NCBI RefSeq assembly: GCF_006345825.1
Contig: NZ_VCIX01000086.1
Location: forward strand, 93,161 to 157,160
Direction of reading: 5' to 3'
DNA from: Paenibacillus paridis
GTDB lineage: Bacteria; Bacillota; Bacilli; Paenibacillales; Paenibacillaceae
Length of the DNA: 64,000 nt
The notes under the pieces are model-generated. The model was not told where the DNA came from. It saw only the letters and a program-made list of their open reading frames with translations, and did no database searches. Positions 1 to 8,900 of this stretch are shown here, one piece after another. The position numbers were made by a program, and so were the translations under genes. Positions within the stretch are counted from its first letter, which is position 1. Each line of letters starts with the position of its first letter.

Positions 1-1
1 G

Positions 2-496
2 TGCTTCGAGTGGCTGACTACCATCAGGGAGCATATCCAGACTGGAGAAGAGAACGTTCTGCCGGATACGGAGAATTTGAAGATGCGTATTGCCGGCCAG
101 AACAAAATTAAGGACCTGCTGCAATTTTTCATTCATGACATTCATCATTTGATTCATCAGCGGCACCGGAAAGGCTCGCACCGTCTTATCCGGCTTGCGC
201 TGGAGCGAATGGAGATTCAATATGACCGGGATATCCAGCTTACGACCGTTGCCGAGGAGCTCAGCATATCGCCGGTCTATTTGAGTGAATTGTTCAAGCA
301 GCAGACCGGCGTTACGTTCCGCGCGCATCTGCTTCAGGTCCGCATGGCAGCGGCGCTCAGACTGCTAAAGGACCCGACGCTCAAAGTATATGAGGTTTCT
401 TATAAGGTCGGCTATAACAAGGTGGAGCATTTCGTGAAGCTATTCAAAAAGGAATACGGCATGACACCCTCCGAATATCGGGGGGCTTTAGTATGA
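2..496 (+). CDS. Response regulator, AraC-type C-terminal part (5' end outside window)
   Basis: Only the last 164 residues are in the window; the reading frame is open from base 2, so the start lies upstream. The visible part holds a complete AraC/XylS DNA-binding domain: a first helix-turn-helix around LTTVAEELSISPVYLSELF and a second around VYEVSYKVGYNKVEHFVKLF, ending in the typical MTPSEYR. The stop codon overlaps the start of the following sensor kinase gene (ATGA), which indicates a translationally coupled two-component pair of the YesN/YesM type. The receiver domain is expected upstream but cannot be seen. The order regulator-kinase is the reverse of the two other two-component pairs in this window. 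By family, it should activate the adjacent sugar-uptake genes. Confidence 0.9.
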   Translation, partial: CFEWLTTIREHIQTGEENVLPDTENLKMRIAGQNKIKDLLQFFIHDIHHLIHQRHRKGSHRLIRLALERMEIQYDRDIQLTTVAEELSISPVYLSELFKQQTGVTFRAHLLQVRMAAALRLLKDPTLKVYEVSYKVGYNKVEHFVKLFKKEYGMTPSEYRGALV

Positions 497-2199
497 GAAG
501 CCGGCGGCTGCCGTTTCAACGTTTCCATCATAAGCTCTTTCTGCTGATTCTGCTGCTCACGCTGGCTCCGATCCTTATTGTCGGAACTGTAAATATTATC
601 GTGACCTCCAATTTATTTACCCGGCAGCTGGAAGAAAGCTCGGATATGATTCTCTCCCGCACGGCCGCTCCCTTCGAACAGCTCTACCAGGAGTTCGAAA
701 CTACGGAGCGGCTATTTCTGCATGACGAAGAGCTTGTCCAGGCGATTAACAGCTCGGAAATGTCCGTGATTAAACAGACTGCAGTCGCTAACCGGCTGCT
801 GCAGTACCTCACCAATATTAAATATATTAACGCGGATTTTCGGATTTCCTTTCTCTTGCCCAAGGAGCATTATTTGTCCCATTACGGCCTTCCAGTGAAA
901 GCCGACCCGGCATTTATCGAGGGTCTTTCTTTGGCTTCGGGCGCTCTGGATCAGATTTACAGGTTGACCGGGGGCGATAAGCCGGATGAATTCAAATGGA
1001 TCGTGCCGATTGGCAGCATCACCCATCAAGAGATTTACGGGTGTATGCTGATCTCCATTCCTTATAGCGCAATTAAGGATTTGCTGGGAGAGCCGCTAGA
1101 ATCGGGACAGCGGCAATATTTGCTCGCCGATAATGCCTTGGAAGGCCATATGTTTTTGGGGTTTCATGGGGTTGAAGAGGATTCCCAGCTGCGTTCAAGC
1201 CTGATGAAGGTTGCCGGAATTACAGGGAATGAGAATACGGGCAGCGGTTTTACGGAAGGCGGAAACTATTATTCCGCACGGCATGTCGGGCAAAACTGGA
1301 CGCTGCTTGGCATCGTGCCTAGAAAGCATGTACTGTTTCCGCTGTATGAGGTTTACCAGTGGACCGCCGGTGTGATGGGGCTGCTGTTGCTCGCCGCAAC
1401 GCTCGTATCCAGCCGCCTGGCCCGCAACTTCTCGCGTCCGATCGAGAGGCTGGCTTCCCTGGTGGTTCGCAAGAAGAGCTATGGCGCCCATCTAAATATT
1501 CCGCCGCTTGCGCGCGGGGACGAAATTGGCATTTTATATGACGGGATTCGAGAGCTGCTGATGGAAATCCGCCAGGAGCAAATTTTGAAGCGGGAATATC
1601 ATCTGCGGCTGCTGCAGTATCAAATTAATCCCCATTTCCTATACAACAGTCTGGATACGATTAACTGGAAAGCGCTAGAGCATAGAGATCGCGAGCTTAC
1701 GGACATGATTGAGCACTTGACCGGCTTTCTTCGGGCAGGACTGGATGGGCACGACGTCGTTACGATGGAGCAGGAATTGAAGCATTTGAACAATTACATC
1801 GGCATGCAGCAAATCCGCTACAAAGAGCAATTTTCCATATCCGTGCAAATGGAGCCAGAGCTGCTGAGCCAGAATATCGTGAAGATTTCTTTGCAGCCGC
1901 TGGTAGAAAATGCGATTATGCACGGCATGAGCCGTCAGGCTGGCGGGAACCGCATTGAAATCAAAGGAAAACGGATCAGTGAGGAAAGCTACAGGATCGA
2001 GGTGTTCGACAATGGCTTACTGCTAGATGTGCCCAAAGTACAGCGACTTCTCAGCGAAAAGGAACCGGACCCCACGTCCTTTGGCATCCGTAATGTCCAT
2101 GAACGCATCCGGCTGTATTTCGGCGAATCTTATGGACTTGAGCTCAAGCAGCTGGAAGAAGGAAAATGCTTCGAATTACGGCTTCCCTATTCCAAATAA
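493..2199 (+). CDS. Sensor histidine kinase, YesM type
   Basis: A 568-residue membrane kinase. One transmembrane helix lies near residues 12-34 and a second near 288-308, with an extracellular sensor region of about 250 residues between them, then a HAMP-like linker. The phosphoacceptor motif QINPHFLYNSLDTINW is present with His at residue 381, followed by the N box QPLVENAIMHGM. The ATP-lid G1 box is degenerate: it reads DNGLLLDVP rather than DNGxGM, whereas the second glycine motif (FGIRNVHERI) is normal. Partner of the AraC-type regulator that ends at its start codon. By family it senses an extracellular carbohydrate signal and controls the transporter and glycan-degradation genes downstream. 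Confidence 0.93.
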   Translation: MRSRRLPFQRFHHKLFLLILLLTLAPILIVGTVNIIVTSNLFTRQLEESSDMILSRTAAPFEQLYQEFETTERLFLHDEELVQAINSSEMSVIKQTAVANRLLQYLTNIKYINADFRISFLLPKEHYLSHYGLPVKADPAFIEGLSLASGALDQIYRLTGGDKPDEFKWIVPIGSITHQEIYGCMLISIPYSAIKDLLGEPLESGQRQYLLADNALEGHMFLGFHGVEEDSQLRSSLMKVAGITGNENTGSGFTEGGNYYSARHVGQNWTLLGIVPRKHVLFPLYEVYQWTAGVMGLLLLAATLVSSRLARNFSRPIERLASLVVRKKSYGAHLNIPPLARGDEIGILYDGIRELLMEIRQEQILKREYHLRLLQYQINPHFLYNSLDTINWKALEHRDRELTDMIEHLTGFLRAGLDGHDVVTMEQELKHLNNYIGMQQIRYKEQFSISVQMEPELLSQNIVKISLQPLVENAIMHGMSRQAGGNRIEIKGKRISEESYRIEVFDNGLLLDVPKVQRLLSEKEPDPTSFGIRNVHERIRLYFGESYGLELKQLEEGKCFELRLPYSK

Positions 2200-2255
2200 C
2201 GGAAACCGCCAAAAAAATGAACGGCTTTTGCGCAGTAAATATGAATTTTGAGGGG

Positions 2256-2283
2256 TTAGCTAGATTCGGATTCCTTTCTATAA
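2256..2283 (+). promoter_or_regulatory. Possible promoter for the binding-protein gene
   Basis: A perfect TATAAT lies at 2278-2283 between the sensor kinase and the lipoprotein gene, 39 bases before the chosen start. The region one spacer upstream (TTAGCT) is a poor -35 match, which would fit an activator-dependent promoter driven by the AraC-type regulator. This is a pattern match only. Confidence 0.3.
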
Positions 2284-2321
2284 TCAGGTTGTAAACAAAA
2301 CAACTTAAGGGGTTGAACATT

Positions 2322-3746
2322 TTGCCTAAAATGAAACGGGGTAAGCAGGCGATCCTCGCAGCGGCCGCTTTGCTTCTGGTTATCACCGGATGCTCCAGCA
2401 AAGGCGATGCCGGTTCGTCGGCAACCGATAAGCCGAAAGAGAAAGTATCAATCGAGGTATGGGCCAACTCGCGGCATGATCTAGAGGTACGGGAGAGCCT
2501 GATCAAAAAATTTAATGAAACGAATCCGGACAATATCGAAATCAATTACAAAATATTTGCGGACAATTATGAAGAGCAGCTAAAGCTTGCGCTGAATGCC
2601 GGCAATCTACCGGATCTGGCCTACAATATTTCCGCCGATCTCGCCAACGCGGATTATCCGCTGGATTTGAATCCGCTAATTACCGATGACATTCGCAACC
2701 GATTTGATGAATCCGCTCTCACGGTGCTTCCTACCGCCAAAAACGGGGAATTGGACCGGGTATTCGAGAATGTGACCACCTTCAAGCTAGTTTACAACAA
2801 GGACCTATTTAAGGCATCGGGACTTGATCCTGAGAAGCCGCCGACGACTTGGAAAGAAATGCAGGAGTATGCCAAGCAAATTACGGCGAGTGGAGGCGGA
2901 CAGAAATTCGGTCTCGGGCTGCCGGTCAAGCAAACGGTGTTTTGGAGATATTATGTGATCCATCCAGCGGCTGTGTCGGGAGACAATAATGGCCGCGAGG
3001 GCTGGAATGCAGTGACCGGCCAATACGATTTTGCGCCTTTTGGCAAATATGTCAAGTGGTGGATTGATGTTAACAAGGAAGGCAGCGTGTTCCCAGGCGC
3101 AGGAACGTATGACAACGATATGATTCGTGCCCAGTTTGCGGAAGGAAATATCGGCATGCTGTCCGCAGCTACATGGGATATCGGGGTATTCAATGATCAA
3201 TTCCCAGCCAAAAATGATTGGGCGGTAGCCGACTTCCCGACATGGGATGGAGAGGCTCTGGGCGGTCCTGCTTTTGAGACGGGCAATGGCTTCAGCATCA
3301 ATAAAAAAACGAAGCATCTGGAAGAAGCGAAGAAGGTATGGGAATTCCTTATTTCTGACGAAATGTTCGTAGAGCTGGCCAAAAAAGGCCTCGGCTCATT
3401 CACGAATGCTGCCGCTCAGGACAAAGCGATTCAGCCGACAGACCGCAAAGGGGTCGAAGGCTTCCTCATTGATGACCAATCGGTGAGCTATCCGATGGCT
3501 CCAAGACTTGATTATTCGGTCGTTAATCCTCCGCTGAAGGTAGGCTCGCAGGATGTCAACAAAGCAGGCGTAGTGAATGATATTATGAACGCTTTGTTTA
3601 TGAGCAACCAAGAGCTTCCGGAAATTGAAAAGAAATTGCAGGAGCTCGGCGATGCCTTTAATCAATTGGCGAAAGCCAATGTCGAAGCCGGAACGGTTGA
3701 CCTGAGCAAATATGAGAAAACAGATTTCAAACCGTTGAAGCCTTAG
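2322..3746 (+). CDS. Sugar ABC transporter substrate-binding lipoprotein
   Basis: A 474-residue extracellular solute-binding protein of the CUT1 class (SBP family 1). It starts with a lysine/arginine-rich signal peptide and lipobox ITGC, so it should be lipid-anchored on the outer face of the membrane. TTG at 2322 is chosen because AAGGGG at 2307-2312 is nine bases upstream; the earlier in-frame TTG at 2313 touches that site, and ATG at 2331 is too far. The body has the family pattern (KVSIEVWANS near the mature N-terminus, followed by the NAGNLPDLAYN segment). No permease gene is adjacent in this window, unlike the other two uptake loci; the permeases are probably upstream of the window. Confidence 0.93.
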   Translation: MPKMKRGKQAILAAAALLLVITGCSSKGDAGSSATDKPKEKVSIEVWANSRHDLEVRESLIKKFNETNPDNIEINYKIFADNYEEQLKLALNAGNLPDLAYNISADLANADYPLDLNPLITDDIRNRFDESALTVLPTAKNGELDRVFENVTTFKLVYNKDLFKASGLDPEKPPTTWKEMQEYAKQITASGGGQKFGLGLPVKQTVFWRYYVIHPAAVSGDNNGREGWNAVTGQYDFAPFGKYVKWWIDVNKEGSVFPGAGTYDNDMIRAQFAEGNIGMLSAATWDIGVFNDQFPAKNDWAVADFPTWDGEALGGPAFETGNGFSINKKTKHLEEAKKVWEFLISDEMFVELAKKGLGSFTNAAAQDKAIQPTDRKGVEGFLIDDQSVSYPMAPRLDYSVVNPPLKVGSQDVNKAGVVNDIMNALFMSNQELPEIEKKLQELGDAFNQLAKANVEAGTVDLSKYEKTDFKPLKP

Positions 3747-3765
3747 GCAGCAGTTGAAATGAACC

Positions 3766-3806
3766 CACCCCGGCCTGCATTACCGCCTAGCAGCCGGGGT
3801 GATTTT
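3766..3806 (+). terminator. Hairpin terminator after binding-protein gene
   Basis: Nine-base stem CACCCCGGC / GCCGGGGTG with an 18-base loop, followed by ATTTTAA. The T tract is short, so termination may be partial, letting some transcription run into the aldolase gene. Confidence 0.6.
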
Positions 3807-3905
3807 AACTCTGGAAGGATAGGGATAATATTTTGAAAGCTGAAGAGGAGACGATGCGGAAGGTCTTTCTGCAAAAAAAATGTACGTTAGCTAGGAGGCA
3901 TTCTG

Positions 3906-4571
3906 ATGAGCGAGCAAGTGATGGATATAATTTTAAAGCATAAACTGGTTGCGATTTTGCGGGGCTTGGACGCTGAGCAGGCCATTCCGGTGGCGGAGGC
4001 TTTGTATGCAGGAGGGATCAGGCTGCTGGAAATTCCGTTTAATCAGCAGAAGGCAAATGAAGCTTCGTCGATCATTGCTCTTCTGTCGCAACATTTTGGC
4101 GAGAAGCTGTGCATTGGCGCCGGCACGGCGTTGACCCAAGAGCAGGTGGATCTCGCAAGCGATGCGGGAGCAGCGTTCATTCTGTCGCCGAGCACATCCG
4201 CAGCGGTGATTGAGAGAACAAAGGCTAGAGGCATGGTCTCCATTCCCGGAGCTGCGACACCCAGCGAAATGGTGGCAGCCTATGCGTATGGAGCGGATAT
4301 CGTTAAATGGTTTCCCGCCGGAGATTTAGGGATCAGCTACATGAAGTCCATACGGACTCCGCTAAGCCATATTCCGGTGATGGCGGTAGGCGGCATTGAC
4401 GTGAGCAACCTGCAGGAGTGGCTAGAGGCAGGCGTTTCTTCGGTTGGTGTCGGTGCACGGCTGGTGCAGGAGCAATGGGTAAAGGAAGGGCAATATGAAG
4501 CGCTGGCCGATTTGGCCCGGAAATATGTGAGCGTTATCAGTCAGATGCAGCAGGAGGAGAAACGACCATGA
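3906..4571 (+). CDS. 2-dehydro-3-deoxy-phosphogluconate (KDPG)-type aldolase
   Basis: A 221-residue class I aldolase of the KDPG/KHG family. The Schiff-base lysine is in VKWFPAG (Lys134), the conserved acidic residue in LEIPF (Glu42), and the phosphate-binding loop follows at VGGI. The family cleaves 2-keto-3-deoxy-6-phospho sugar acids to pyruvate plus a triose phosphate (or glyoxylate for KHG). A strong AGGAGG site at 3894-3899 precedes the ATG. The stop overlaps the next gene (ATGA), so the aldolase and the Asp-box protein are translated together. The context suggests catabolism of a deoxy-keto acid derived from the glycan handled by this locus; which one cannot be read from the sequence. 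Confidence 0.9.
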   Translation: MSEQVMDIILKHKLVAILRGLDAEQAIPVAEALYAGGIRLLEIPFNQQKANEASSIIALLSQHFGEKLCIGAGTALTQEQVDLASDAGAAFILSPSTSAAVIERTKARGMVSIPGAATPSEMVAAYAYGADIVKWFPAGDLGISYMKSIRTPLSHIPVMAVGGIDVSNLQEWLEAGVSSVGVGARLVQEQWVKEGQYEALADLARKYVSVISQMQQEEKRP

Positions 4572-5674
4572 ACGCAGAGAAGGATTTATCGCTGGAGCCG
4601 CCGGACATTTATACAAAGCCGGGAGCCAAGTATTTAAAGAAAAACCGGCAATGGCAGGGAATTCCCGGAATTGAGCGGACGCCAAACGGGAGATTATGGG
4701 CGGCCTTATATAGCGGCGGAGATACGGAGGGACCGGATAATTATGTCGCCCTGATCTTAAGCGAGGATGACGGGGTGACATGGTCCGATCCGGTGCTTGC
4801 CGTGGACCCCCCAGGTTTGGTCCGTGCCTTCGACCCTTGCTTATGGCATGACCCGGCGGGCAGGCTTTGGCTGTTCTGGGCGCAAAGCTATGGATTTTAT
4901 GATGGCAGGGCCGGCGTATGGGCAATGGTAAGCAACAATGCCGATGCATCTGTCCCGGCCTGGAGCGAGCCAAGACGGATCGTGGACGGCGTGATGATGA
5001 ACAAGCCTACCGTGCTGTCTTCAGGCGAGTGGCTGCTGCCCTGCGCGGTATGGGGCTTCCGCGACAAAGAGGGGATACAGGTCGCATCCGATTATAATCA
5101 TCTTCCCGAGCAAATGTACTCCAATGTCATTTCCTCTCTCGACAACGGAGAGAGCTTTCAATTGGTCGGTCAAGTGGATATGCCGAGCAGAAGCTATGAT
5201 GAGCACATGCTGGTGGAAAAAACGAACGGGGACATTTGGATGCTTGTGCGCACTTATGGCGGCATAGGCGAGTGCTTCTCCTCGGATAAAGGGAGAACAT
5301 GGTCAGCTCCTAAAGCCGATGTGCTGGAAGGTCCTTGCTCACGGTTTTTCATACGCCGGCTGCACTCTGGAAATCTGCTCCTGATTAATCACCATGCGTT
5401 CGAGGGCAGAAACAATCTTAGCGCGATGGTGTCTCGGGATGACGGCAACAGCTGGGAAGGGTTCCTTCTGCTTGATGAGCGGGATAATGTCTCCTATCCG
5501 GATGGCGTAGAGACCGAGGACGGTTTGATTTACGTGATTTACGACAGAGAGCGTTATGCGGACAAGGAAATTTATTTGGCAGTATTTGAAGAGAAGGATG
5601 TACTGGCGGGGAAAGGCGTGACAGACAGGGCCCGGCTGAAGGTTTTAGTAGAGGAAGGGAGTTCTACCTTTTAG
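4568..5674 (+). CDS. Sialidase-fold (BNR/Asp-box) protein
   Basis: A 368-residue protein with at least three Asp-box motifs of the S-x-D-x-G-x-T/S-W type: SEDDGVTWSDP near residue 65, SSDKGRTWSAP near 238 and SRDDGNSWEG near 289. These mark a six-bladed beta-propeller like exo-alpha-sialidases. There is no signal peptide, so it acts inside the cell. An arginine triad typical of true sialidases cannot be assigned with confidence, so the substrate may be another acidic sugar. It is translationally coupled to the KDPG-type aldolase, which argues that the two work on the same imported molecule. Confidence 0.82.
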   Translation: MNAEKDLSLEPPDIYTKPGAKYLKKNRQWQGIPGIERTPNGRLWAALYSGGDTEGPDNYVALILSEDDGVTWSDPVLAVDPPGLVRAFDPCLWHDPAGRLWLFWAQSYGFYDGRAGVWAMVSNNADASVPAWSEPRRIVDGVMMNKPTVLSSGEWLLPCAVWGFRDKEGIQVASDYNHLPEQMYSNVISSLDNGESFQLVGQVDMPSRSYDEHMLVEKTNGDIWMLVRTYGGIGECFSSDKGRTWSAPKADVLEGPCSRFFIRRLHSGNLLLINHHAFEGRNNLSAMVSRDDGNSWEGFLLLDERDNVSYPDGVETEDGLIYVIYDRERYADKEIYLAVFEEKDVLAGKGVTDRARLKVLVEEGSSTF

Positions 5675-5725
5675 CATTGGGATGACTCCAATCCAATTAG
5701 GGAGATTAAGAGCTCAACTAATATA

Positions 5726-5863
5726 GATGGAATTTCTCCCGCTAATCTAACTGTTTTTCTCCAATTTCGGTATACCCCTGAAATTAGAGGGATAAATTCC
5801 GGTTAAATGCATCAAAAGTCTGAAATTCATCCATATAGCGGGAGAAAATCCTGTTCATTAAAT
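5726..5863 (+). repeat. Hairpin repeat cluster, GGGA/TCCC family
   Basis: The 234-base space between the Asp-box gene and the SLH glycosidase holds three units of a dispersed hairpin family: GGAATTTCTCCCGCTAA (from 5729), AGAGGGATAAATTCCGGTTAA (5786-5806, imperfect) and AGCGGGAGAAAATCCTGTT (5837-5855). The segment between them (CTAACTGTTT then AATTTCGG) is also found in the 34-kb cluster, so the whole block rather than just the hairpins is repeated. No promoter was identified inside it. Confidence 0.7.
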
Positions 5864-5908
5864 CGGAGAGAAATAAAGCGCTGACAATACTTTGAGGAGG
5901 ATTGGACG

Positions 5909-8900
5909 ATGAAAAAGATTGCGAGGTTTGTCTCACTTCTTTTAATTATCACTCTCTTGATTGGCGGACTTAACCTGAAGTTTGGCACAGTGGAAGCACA
6001 AAGCACGGAGGAGCCTGACTTGGACCAGATCGAAGCATCGTGGCCCGTCGTTTTTGAAGACACCTTCGATCAGCCTGCCGCCAATTGGGATGCGCCTTCC
6101 GGGAACTATATGAACTATGAATATACAGGCGGGCGCTTTGCCGCCAAGGATACCTACGCTAGCTCCAAAGCAAGAATCAAGGAAAAATCCTGGTCAACAT
6201 TTATGCTGACGTTCAATCTGAACATACCGGATGTCTCGGCAGCGGGCGCTTTTGCCAGAGTGGATTTGGGAGATGCAGGCAGCACCGCCTATGACTCGCT
6301 TCTGATCAAGCAGAACAAGATTTCCTTCTATAAATCCGGCGTTACAGGGGAGACCACGCTTGCCAACTATACGATACAATCCGGTGTCAGCTATGCTTTC
6401 AGAGTGCTCGTGAGTGGCACGAAGGCCACTGTAGAGGTGAAGCCGGCGACAGCAGCTACCTATCAAGCACTTGGTGAGTATGAGAATCTATCGGCGGCGT
6501 CCGCAAGAACGGTTACCTTTGGGCATAACCTAGCTAAGCCAAGCCTAGATGACGTTCGAATCTTTTCGGAGGAGAACGATGGTTCGTTGATTCCCGATGT
6601 GAACCAGGTAACGGCTTCATGGCCCGTCGTCTTTGAGGACCTGTTTGTGAATCCAACGGCCAAATGGGATACACCCGCCGGAAACTATATGAACTACCAA
6701 TATCTTGACGGGCGTTTTACGGCCAAGGACACCTTCTCTACCTCTAAGGCAAGAATCAAAGGCAAGTCGTGGAAAAAGTTTCTGCTCACGTTCCAGTTGA
6801 CCATCCCCGATGTCTCGGCGGCAGGCGCTTTTGCCCGAGTGGATCTGGGTGACGTAAACAGCGCGAATTATGACTCCTTGCTCATTAAGCAAAACAAAAT
6901 CTCCTTCTATAAATCGGGCATCACTGGCGAAACAAAGATCGCTGATTACACCATTGTTTCCGGTGAAAGCTACGATTTCCGATTGCTTGTGGATGGCAAT
7001 TCCGCCATTGTGCAGGTGAAAGAAGCTGGAGAGACCGAGTATGAGACGATGGGTCAATATCAAGGTCTGTACAATGCCGTCAAAAGAACAGTTACGTTCG
7101 GCCATCATTTGCTCAAGCCGAGTTTGGATAACGTGCGGGTATATGCCCTTGCTGCGGATAATCCTTATACGGGACCCGTGTTAAGCAGCTTGCAATTTCA
7201 CAAGACAGCGATGGATTTGAAAGTCGGGGAGACGGAGAATCTGAGAGCCATTTACGAGCCAGCAACGGTTGTGCTTGATGATGACAGCGTCATATGGAGC
7301 AGCAGCAACGAGCAGGTGGTGAAGCTGACCGGCAGCACGTCCAAAGCCAGAGCCGTCACGGCGGTAGCGCCGGGGACAGCAACCATTCAGGCGGTTACAG
7401 CCGACAACAATATTACGGTCATTTGTTACGTCACGGTCACGCCGGCTGTTATACCTGCAAGCGGCAGCGCCACCTTTGCTTTTAACGGCGCTATGCAAGA
7501 AATACCCGAGGACTTATACGGCATCAATTATCAGAAGCTGAATGATTTGGGCCGGACCGATCAATGGTACAGCTCAAGAGACATTGCTTTAATGCAGGAT
7601 ATTGGGGTTGATATCTTAAGGGTGCCAGACGGAACGTCGGCCAACTATTATTTGTACAAGGACGGGTCATTGGTCAACGCGAACGATCCAAGATTCAGCG
7701 GCATTACGACAGGCTTCGAATATACTTCCGTTAATGGAATTAACAACGGGCTGAACGGCATTTTTATGGATGATATATTCAGGTCGCCAAATGAGCTTGA
7801 ACTGCCAAGCACCTTCGTGGTGAATGTGGCTTATCAGACGGTTCAAGAGATCACCGAGCAGGTGGAAGAAATCCAAAGCCTCTCCGATCAGCCTGTCCGA
7901 ATTGAAATGGGCAATGAGTTTTATCTGAACCATTACGGCGATGAATTTCCGTCCGTGACCGATTACGTGGCTAAGGCAGCTTTGGTTTATGCCGCCATCA
8001 AAGGAATTGACCCGAATATTAAAGTCGGAATCGTTATTTTGGACAAATGGCAGGAGACGATCATTGTCAAAGATCCGGATTCGCATAAGCCGAATGATCC
8101 GCTTGATCTGGAGGATACGGCCAACAACCGTTATGTACGGTGGGAAGAATGGAACCGGACGATCGCTGACCACCCAGATATTTATGACGCCGTCGTTCCG
8201 CATGAATATACCGGCGTGCACAGTATCGATGACCTGACGCAGTCGGATTTCATGGACTTTTTGTATGTGAACAACGAAAACCGCTACCAGCTCATCAAAG
8301 AGCAGGCGCTGGAGTTTCCAGGCAAAGAAATGTGGATTACCGAATATGGCGGCATCAGCGGACTCATCTTCGGCGGCGAGACCAACACAACGGAAAAAGG
8401 CCGTATCCATCTTGGAAAAACGCCAGCCTATTCGATGCATTACATGGAGCGGTTTATGAATTTCATGAAGTCAGGCAATGTGCAGGTGAGCGCTTACCAT
8501 TGCCTTATCGACAATCAGTTTTTTGGCGTCGTTCAGGATAGCTTTGATTCCGCCAACAAAACGGGCATGGTCGTCCTGCCGCCCTATTATACGTTTAGAG
8601 AAATCGGCAAGCTGCTGAGTGAAAACGACTACTACTATGATATGGATATGACCAGCGGCGACTTCCGGATGATGAACAACGCATCGCCTGCCAATTATGT
8701 ATATGGCAAGGATCTGAAGATTAATGACGTAGGCGCATGGGGACTTGGCGATGCAACGAGCGCAGGCACGGTTGTATTCAGCAACAGGACGAATAAGGAA
8801 ATTGAGGTTTCCATCCCCGGTCAGAATCTGATGCCGGTCTGGACATATGGCGGCGACCCGGTTCCGGATTATCTCGTCAATGATTACACGATTTGGAGAC

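Noticed and set aside
3854..3943. A 29-codon frame with AGAGGAG upstream, overlapping the aldolase start
   Set aside because: It is out of frame with the aldolase, has no protein-like composition at its end, and an in-frame stop right before the aldolase rules out a fused product.
7667..8440. Long minus-strand open frame opposite the SLH glycosidase
   Set aside because: It lies wholly inside a gene with clear domains on the other strand; no ribosome binding site and no recognisable family.
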